DNA of 21,550 nucleotides from Euperipatoides rowelli (lineage: Eukaryota > Onychophora > Udeonychophora > Euonychophora > Peripatopsidae): assembly GCA_003024985.2 (NCBI GenBank), contig PXIH01S0004862.1. One strand, 5' to 3'. Both the position numbers and the translations under genes were made by a program. Below the pieces are notes generated by a model. The model did no database searches. It saw only the letters and a list, made by a program, of their open reading frames with translations, and had not been told where the DNA came from. This document shows positions 17,601 to 21,550 of the stretch, piece by piece; position 1 is the stretch's first letter; each line of letters opens with the position of its first letter.

Positions 17601-20585
17601 TTTAATGATGATAAAAACTAAACATTATTATATTGGAGTTTTTGAATAAGTTTACATTTAGTACATTATTATTACTAATTAAGGAAACCTTTAATCAGCC
17701 GGTAGTTAGCAAATACACGGCACAATTAACTTATTGAAGTTATTATCTCGCTAATAACCTACGGTATTTTTTTTTTTTTTTCAAAAAGCAATATTTCTGT
17801 AAAGAATTTAAATATTCAATATACTGTATGTATTTTATATAAGCTACAATGTACTCTTCGTAATTTGAAACAAACAAAATAAAAAGAAGACTGTTATAAA
17901 ATCTTGTAGACGGTATAGTGAACTTTAGCGTACTCGGCAATTCACAGCTAAACTGACGAAAGTTGTGTAAAAATTATAAAAAAGTTAATTTGACTACTGT
18001 TATACATTGCATTAGAGTTGGGGTATAGTTATTTTATGCACATGAAGACAATACACTATTGGTTGTTTCTGAAAAAGGGCTACAATTAACGTCGCAGATC
18101 TGTCTACATACTACAGTTTATAGAGCCCTTCCGCACTTTCACCCGCCGCGAATTACTTGATTTTAAATAAAATGTTACCAAAAAAACTAAATAATACTAT
18201 ATTGTACGGTCTTTTTTTAATAATATTGCTCTATATTGGATTTTTTTTGAGTAAGAATAATACTTTTAATATATTATTATTAGTGATAGCCTTTAATTTG
18301 CAATACTATAAAAGTTATCTCACTAATATTTTTTTAAAAAAAGCAATATTTCTGTAAATAACTGAAATACTGTTTATTATTGTAATAATCTTATTGAAGT
18401 TATATTGCTAATAACCTTATTTTTACAATTTATTTGTAAAAGCATATTTCTATAAATAATGGTAACTTATATACGCTAATATACTGTAGTGTAGAGTGTA
18501 GACTACTACTACAGTGTTCTTGTATTGAAAACAGGTGTAACGAAAAAATGGCCAAAGAAATTCTAGAAAATGATGCTTTCTCTTCTCTAACATTTTTAAA
18601 AGCTGAAGTCTGTGAAATGTTTAATATGCAGTCAGCTATTAATGAAAATATCTTCATTATCACCTACAGTATATACAAGAATTTAGCCTGCGGTAAATAT
18701 TTATGATTTATCGATTTAATAATTTTGCTATTTTTTTAATTAGCCTTCTTTTTCTTATGTTTATATTCCTAATTATAATNTCTATATTATTATTATTGTA
18801 AATTAAAAAGTGAAANTTTTAACTTTAGCGACGCTCTTACTTGGCACGAATTTCAGCCCACCTTTGTTGATGTGTGACGTCAGGTTTTAGTGTGTACCAG
18901 CCATAATGGCATTTTGAAAATTTCCCAAAGTTTTGGGAAGCATGCGCCGTTTTGAAAAACAATCTTAAGGAATTCCGATTCTAGCCAAACGAGCGGCAGG
19001 TCAGTTTTGAAATGCATTGTGTTAAATCTAAGGTTTATTAGCATGGAGCCGAACAAGAGCGCCACCCCCATTTCCCCTAAAATGAGTGATAAGAGCGCAT
19101 GCACCCTTGCTCGGCATTTTATGGTAATTGTATATGTAGTGTACTGGCCTCTAACACATTGAGACCAGAATACACAACATGAGTTTGTCACGAACTATAC
19201 TGTGACTTATTAGAACATGAGTTCTATTTTAGTCTTAGTCTTAGTTCTATTACTGAGATGGTCTCGATAAGAGCCCAGTATGAATTTGTTGTTAAATTAA
19301 ATCAGTTTAATAGTAATTGATTTAGTCGTATAGTTAGTTATTTAATACTACTAAGACAAATACAACAGTATACAGTATATTAAATTTGAAAAAGAGTTCA
19401 TTATTTAACATTTCATTAATCCAGATTATAATTTTTTTTTTTTAATAGATTTTTTGGACAAAATATCCTATTGAGTTTTTCTGATTTAGGACGGAAACCC
19501 CCTACTTTTACTGATGCTTCTGTTGTAGCCCAATGCATTCTTAACTCAGGTTATGAATTTGATCATGCAGATCTGTATTTTAATACCTTCAAGTCTGTAG
19601 TATCGTACAAGACCACTAAGCGCCCAATTTTTTCTCTGGAGGCTATCCAAGCAGCGGAAAGAATTAGCATTTACGATAGCTTAGATGGAGAAGTAATTCG
19701 TTGCTATCAGGAGTATTCCTTAGCTAGTATTATTTTTCATGCATTGAAAGAAAATGCATGCAGTGAACAGAGTTCTCGTATGACAGCCATGGACAGTGCT
19801 AGCAAAAATGCCGGTAAGTAAAATAGCTAATAGAGTTTTAGTAATTTAATCTTAACAGAGATGCCTGTGTTTTAAATTAAAGCCTAAATTAATTGAAGAG
19901 TTCTGTAGTGTAGTGGACTTTCAATAAAACACTATGCTCATATAATGGAGATTCTTATATTATTCGATATCTGGCATTAAAAGGGGAGGGGGGGGGGGCA
20001 CGTTTTAAAAAAATTGACTATGCTTACTTGGAAGACTCTTGTTACCATGCTTCAATTATAATAAGAGTCGGACAGTTATCAAAAGACCTTATTTTATTAT
20101 TCAAAATAAATAAATAAAAAGCTCCATTGTTGATGTTTCTTTTAGATAACGAGGCCGAAGTCAACGTTGTTTTGACCAACTTGTAGGAGACTTAAATTAT
20201 ACAGTATGAAAACAAAAATAATCAATATTAAAAATGAACAAATATTAGGTCACTTTATTCAAGAAATCTTTACCACTGAATCATCTATTTAAAGGTTAAG
20301 TCCACTAGGCATATGTCTATATCATTTTAATTAGGTTGCCTCATTGAAAGCATTGCAAAGTTATTTAATAATTTACTCAGTAGCATCAATACTTAATTGA
20401 TTTCAACATATTGCAGCCCCTTTATTTTATTCTTGTATATTTTGGTTTAATTTACATAATAATTTGAACATTTTATCTTTTCAGGAGAAATGATTGATAA
20501 ATTAACACTGACATTCAATCGTACCCGTCAAGCAGTCATCACCAGAGAATTGATTGAAATTATCTCAGGAGCTGCTGCACTATAA
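5621..20585 (+). CDS. ATP5F1C: ATP synthase F1 gamma subunit, mitochondrial (whole gene span)
   Basis: The gamma subunit is the central rotor shaft of mitochondrial F1Fo-ATP synthase. It turns inside the alpha3beta3 ring and couples proton flow to ATP synthesis at the inner membrane. Six inferred coding exons (17, 35, 132, 202, 365 and 101 bases) keep one frame and give 283 residues. The N-terminal coiled-coil helix is about residues 18-50 ([14 protein letters not shown]), the family signature SDRGLCGA is 85-92, GRKPPTF is 143-149, and the C-terminal helix from [11 protein letters not shown] is about 241-283, ending GAAAL. All introns are GT-AG. There is no plant-type redox cysteine insertion, so it is the mitochondrial form. 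The mature part matches the vertebrate length (about 270). The presequence is short or misjudged, because exon 1 is tentative. Confidence 0.95.
5638..6351 (+). other. intron 1 (if exon 1 is right)
   Basis: This is a 714-base AT-rich intron, GTGAGA...TTTTTAG. No repeat family or other gene was recognised in it. Confidence 0.4.
6352..6386 (+). CDS. ATP5F1C: ATP5F1C exon 2 (end of presequence, start of mature protein)
   Basis: Read one base in, the exon gives [11 protein letters not shown] plus the first base of an Ile codon. It matches the vertebrate IQVRNMATLKDI segment, where the mature subunit starts at ATLKD. The acceptor is a T-rich tract ending TTTTTAG, and the donor is a consensus GTAAGT. 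Intron phases fit both neighbours. At 35 bases it is easily missed by gene finders, but the MATLKD match and good splice sites make it convincing. Confidence 0.87.
6462..6483. repeat. perfect 22-bp palindrome in intron 2
   Basis: ACTTCTTTTAA is followed directly by its exact reverse complement TTAAAAGAAGT. It lies 75 bases after the exon 2 donor and could form a hairpin in the pre-mRNA, but no function is implied. Confidence 0.9.
7975..8143 (+). mobile_element. possible LINE 3' tail fragment
   Basis: The sequence has a GC-rich hairpin-like block (GGCCCATATCCTTGTGGGC, 7991-8009), then AT-rich DNA, then ATAAATAAACCTGAGATTAT followed by AATAATAAGAAGAAAG. Short repeated tails of this kind end many animal non-LTR retrotransposons, and the peptide [13 protein letters not shown] read across the block resembles the C-terminal style of some LINE proteins. 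No reverse transcriptase motif remains here. The call rests on style only. Confidence 0.3.
8476..8517 (+). repeat. 2 x 21-bp tandem repeat
   Basis: GTGTAATAGATGACATGTTC plus G (8476-8496) is repeated at 8497-8517 with 19 of 21 bases identical. It is a small local duplication in intron 2. Confidence 0.85.
9074..9141. repeat. near-perfect hairpin, 32-bp arms, 4-base loop
   Basis: The left arm 9074-9105 starts GTAAGTATTTATTTAGG and the right arm 9110-9141 ends CCTAAATAAATACTTAC. They match at 31 of 32 positions around a TTTA loop. Such a long, nearly loopless inverted duplication is unlikely by chance and looks young. Confidence 0.93.
10279..11382. mobile_element. DNA-transposon-like element with hAT-style ends, containing the gap
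   Basis: The left end CAGTGTTTCCCCT (10279-10291) and the reverse complement of the right end, CAGGGTTTCCCCC (11370-11382), match at 11 of 13 positions. AAAGCAGGC recurs just inside both ends, and GCCGACC occurs twice near the left end. Ends beginning CAGTG/CAGGG are typical of hAT elements. I could not find an 8-bp target duplication, and 920 of the 1,104 bases are N, so family and content remain open. Confidence 0.4.
10369..11288. other. assembly gap (920 N)
   Basis: This is a run of N. The left side ends in a T tract and the right side begins GGGGACTATTCC. The flanking inverted repeats suggest that repeat content caused the assembly break. Confidence 1.
13003..13044. repeat. poly-T tracts
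   Basis: Two T runs, about 15 and 22 bases, are separated by CAGTA. They are low-complexity sequence about 650 bases upstream of exon 3. Confidence 0.9.
13688..13819 (+). CDS. ATP5F1C: ATP5F1C exon 3 (N-terminal rotor helix)
   Basis: The exon encodes residues 18-61 plus one base, beginning [20 protein letters not shown] and ending [10 protein letters not shown]. This is the long N-terminal helix that pairs with the C-terminal helix to form the gamma shaft. The matching human stretch begins [20 protein letters not shown]. The acceptor is TTTATGTTTAG and the donor GTATGT. The first two bases complete an Ile codon begun in exon 2, and the last G is completed by exon 4. Upstream residues of the same open frame are intron. 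Confidence 0.97.
14122..14183. repeat. perfect 62-bp palindrome without spacer
   Basis: The left arm 14122-14152, ending TTTGATTTGAAAAGTAAAA, is followed at once by its exact 31-base reverse complement (14153-14183). There is no loop. It abuts the left edge of repeat copy A. Perfect spacerless palindromes are unstable in replication, so this one is probably recent or an assembly/template-switch product. Confidence 0.95.
14185..14545 (+). repeat. intronic repeat family, copy A (left end missing)
   Basis: This copy shares GATTACTCTGAAAGAAAT (14251-14268), GATTCTAGCC (14391-14400) and GCATTGTGGTAAATC (14431-14445) with the other copies, in the same order. It ends GTATTCTATGGTA, the inverse of the TACCATAGAATGC start of copy C. 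The left terminus is replaced by the palindrome at 14122-14183. A 13-base C run (about 14291-14303) lies inside. It is probably a non-autonomous DNA transposon. Confidence 0.75.
14892..15434. mobile_element. foldback-like element with long inverted arms
   Basis: GTTTGGATTTTAATTTTTAA and on (14908-14929) pairs with 15392-15413 at 21 of 22 positions. GTCAATGTTAACTC...ATAAGTGG (14953-14980) pairs with 15326-15357, apart from a small length difference. The outer CATGGTAT (14892-14899) pairs with ATATCATG (15427-15434). Inward, weaker similarity continues to about 15060 and 15250. The unit of about 543 bp lies between repeat copies A and B. The open frame across its left arm (14977-15213) has no recognised product. 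Confidence 0.6.
15629..16250 (+). repeat. intronic repeat family, copy B (longest copy)
   Basis: The left end TACACTGTAGAATGAC resembles the copy C start TACCATAGAATGCCGAC. GATCACTCTGAATGAAAT (15733-15750), GATTCTAGCC (16110-16119) and GCATTGTGGTAAATC (16148-16162) match the other copies in order and spacing. The right end is eroded. At about 620 bp it is the fullest version here. Open frames inside it are probably incidental. Confidence 0.75.
16555..16756 (+). CDS. ATP5F1C: ATP5F1C exon 4 (core with SDRGLCGA)
   Basis: The exon encodes residues 62-128 plus two bases: [20 protein letters not shown] and onward, then the signature SDRGLCGA (85-92) and [13 protein letters not shown] at the end. 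This is the start of the Rossmann-like gamma domain that forms the globular foot of the rotor. The acceptor TTGTCACAG is good. The donor GTATTT is weaker than the others. The final AG is completed by an A from exon 5 to give Arg129. Confidence 0.97.
17188..17540 (+). repeat. intronic repeat family, copy C (intact left end, right part deleted)
   Basis: It begins TACCATAGAATGCCGACCAA, the inverse of the right ends of copies A and D, giving the family terminal inverted repeats. TATCACTGAAAGAAAT (17291-17306) aligns with copies A and B. The right half is shortened, keeping GCGCGCCATTTAGAAAATAA like copy D. An inverted duplication (17364-17406) lies inside. Confidence 0.7.
17364..17406. repeat. 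perfect hairpin, 18-bp arms, inside copy C
   Basis: GGTTCAAGACAGTGTATC (17364-17381) is followed, after 7 bases, by its exact reverse complement (17389-17406). The left arm aligns with the normal sequence of copies A and B, so the right arm is an added inverted copy. Weak inverted similarity continues into the AGGTAA nearby. Confidence 0.93.
17731..18460 (+). repeat. three diverged direct repeats of about 65 bp
   Basis: TTATTGAAGTTAT...GCTAATAACCT followed by AAGCAATATTTCTGTAAA occurs at 17731-17803. It recurs at 18391-18460 in a diverged form, and its second half appears at about 18311-18360. The copies flank a segment with a small GC-richer patch (18126-18152). The family is unknown. Confidence 0.55.
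18829..19126 (+). repeat. intronic repeat family, copy D (left half missing)
   Basis: GATTCTAGCC (18977-18986) and GCATTGTGTTAAATC (19014-19028) match copies A and B in order and spacing. The right end GGCATTTTATGGTA is the inverse of the copy C left end. Upstream, GTGACGTCAGGTTTTAG and the following bases align with the middle of copy B. The left half is absent. Confidence 0.75.
19449..19813 (+). CDS. ATP5F1C: ATP5F1C exon 5 (main globular domain)
   Basis: The exon encodes residues 129-250 plus one base. It opens [20 protein letters not shown], then carries [42 protein letters not shown] and the helix start [14 protein letters not shown]. Each block has a clear counterpart in animal gamma subunits. 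The acceptor is T-rich and ends TTTAATAG; the donor is a consensus GTAAGT. The first A completes Arg129 from exon 4. An ATG-first reading would miss the real exon start, because the frame has no Met near its beginning. Confidence 0.97.
19814..20484 (+). other. intron 5 (671 bases)
   Basis: The intron GTAAGT...CTTTTCAG is AT-rich apart from a G run at 19983-19998 (GGGG A, then eleven Gs). No repeat family was recognised. Confidence 0.9.
19983..19998 (+). repeat. G-rich run in intron 5
   Basis: Four Gs, one A and about eleven Gs stand out in very AT-rich surroundings. A four-stranded G structure is possible on the plus strand or in the pre-mRNA. It could also be a simple homopolymer expansion. 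Confidence 0.7.
20485..20585 (+). CDS. ATP5F1C: ATP5F1C exon 6 (C-terminal helix and stop)
   Basis: The exon encodes residues 251-283: [20 protein letters not shown], then [13 protein letters not shown] and TAA (20583-20585). This is the end of the C-terminal shaft helix, which reaches the inside of the alpha3beta3 ring. The match to the human C-terminus is nearly exact, apart from the lack of the extra final Asp found in one human splice form. The acceptor is TTTTATCTTTTCAG. Confidence 0.98.
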
Positions 20586-20684
20586 ATCATCTATGTCACT
20601 CCATTTGTATAAATATCAGATTTATGCAGGCAGATATCCAGGTTAAACCTTCATTATAATATGTATCTATATTTAGAATTGTTA

Positions 20685-20690
20685 AATAAA
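20685..20690 (+). promoter_or_regulatory. ATP5F1C: poly(A) signal AATAAA of ATP5F1C
   Basis: AATAAA lies 100 bases after the stop codon, the first after exon 6 and well placed for cleavage near 20705-20715. It implies a short 3' untranslated region of about 125 bases. Confidence 0.7.
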
Positions 20691-20715
20691 ATATTTACAT
20701 CACCCTAAGTAATTT

Positions 20716-21550
20716 TTCTTAATTTTTGCTGTGGAAGATTTTCATACATAAATATATTTTATTGAAATTTTGTCTTTTATTTCTCAATTATTTATTTTTT
20801 CATGTTTTAAAAATCTAGCGTTGTTTTCGTCCACCAACTTTTCGCAAAATAATAATGGTGAAACAAATTTAATATTTATTATTACTTTCTTGTTTCCAAA
20901 ATATTTGAGCATTTATATCTTATGATTTGTAATAATTTAAGCGAAAGGTGGCCATGAATTGCAATTTTTGTTGTTGTTTTGATGCTAAATTTTTCCTTCG
21001 TACAAATTTTATAGTATGTTAAATAACTTTTTGTTCAGTTAGCCTAATCCCTACTGTAAATAATCTTTTACAAACTTTGAGTAATTTATCTTTTTAAGTT
21101 AATTGTACAGTAAATTTGACTTCCATCGCAAGAAAATAAAATAATGCAGAATCAAAAGATGAATTAGGTAATTAAATAAGTATTTTTTATTTCTTTTCGG
21201 AATAATAACCACATTGTTAACAATCAAAAGAAATGACAAGAGGGGGTTGTTATGTTTTATTCTAATATAAAACTAAAATAAAATACTTGTTCTTTTGCAC
21301 ACAAATAATTGTTACAAATGCGAGGCATTGATTCATTAACAGACTGACTTACCTAGCCTTATGGTACATCAGCAACAGCCTAGCGCTTTCGTCCTCATCT
21401 CAGATTTATCTTGATCTCATACTGAGCGTGTTGCCACATTCAGCATGTTGTTTATGATTAGTTAATGGTTGGTTAGTATCGTTCATTAGAATATTACAGG
21501 AGTGAGTATGATAAGGGTTGTCTTGGTAAGGATAATAATACTACTGGAAA
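20716..21550. other. downstream AT-rich DNA, no gene seen
   Basis: Neither strand shows a recognisable protein or RNA gene. A slightly GC-richer patch lies at about 21350-21450. A consensus donor-like site on the minus strand (GTAAGT, just left of 21353) is present but cannot be tied to an exon. Confidence 0.6.

Larger units (their letters stand above)
16757..19448 (+). other. intron 4 (2.7 kb, repeat-rich)
   Basis: The intron GTATTT...TTTAATAG holds repeat copies C (17188-17540) and D (18829-19126), an 18-bp-arm hairpin (17364-17406), three related direct repeats (17731-18460), and single Ns at 18780 and 18816. 16757-17187 and 19127-19448 show nothing beyond AT-rich DNA. A plus-strand frame open from 18440 to 18703 is unassigned. 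Confidence 0.9.

Noticed and set aside
18157-18357. 66-codon membrane-like frame in intron 4
   Set aside because: The hydrophobic run comes from T-rich sequence and part of it lies in a direct repeat, so it is not a credible gene.
21353-21450. Minus-strand exon ending at a consensus GTAAGT donor, reading DEDESARLLLMYHKA
   Set aside because: Stops lie just upstream in that frame, no acceptor or start is evident, and an intron in this direction would run into the end of ATP5F1C. It is probably chance.
1-21550. tRNA, rRNA, CRISPR arrays, bacterial operons or phage-like systems
   Set aside because: No tRNA B-box/cloverleaf pair, spaced direct-repeat array or bacterial gene order was found. The window is a spliced animal gene with repeats, and I see no new multi-gene system.

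Overview
This is an AT-rich (roughly 70% A+T) metazoan nuclear window. Spliceosomal introns with GT-AG borders, a Ty3/Gypsy fossil, an L2/CR1-like LINE, small DNA-transposon repeats and assembly Ns all say eukaryote. The one clear host gene matches animal mitochondrial ATP synthase gamma well. The repeat mix would suit a marine invertebrate, possibly a deuterostome, but the sequence does not fix the species.

Layout. Positions 1-126 hold an open frame that may be the last exon of an upstream gene; a pogo/Tigger-like MITE (136-365) and a possible poly(A) signal (436-441) follow it. About 541-2440 is a broken Gypsy-type pol fossil, directly abutted by a 5'-truncated, decayed LINE (about 2437-3795). 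From 3800 to 5430 there is AT-rich intergenic DNA with small repeats. A plausible promoter (ETS/NRF-1-like sites, CCAAT, TATA) lies at 5439-5578.

The ATP synthase F1 gamma gene (ATP5F1C) fills 5621-20585 on the + strand as six inferred coding exons: 5621-5637 (tentative), 6352-6386, 13688-13819, 16555-16756, 19449-19813 and 20485-20585. All phases agree and give a 283-residue model ending in GAAAL, with a poly(A) signal at 20685. Intron 2 (7.3 kb) carries a 920-base assembly gap inside an element with hAT-like inverted ends.

Introns 3 and 4 are crowded with repeats. They hold four same-direction copies of one repeat family with TACCATAGAATGCCG-type ends, a foldback element, and several perfect or near-perfect hairpins. 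Nothing convincing as a gene lies downstream of 20691.

No operon-like or defence-like system is visible. The notable material is the tiny first coding exon, the intronic repeat family, the series of fresh-looking inverted duplications, and a strong excess of the heptamer TACTGTA/TACAGTA in non-coding DNA.
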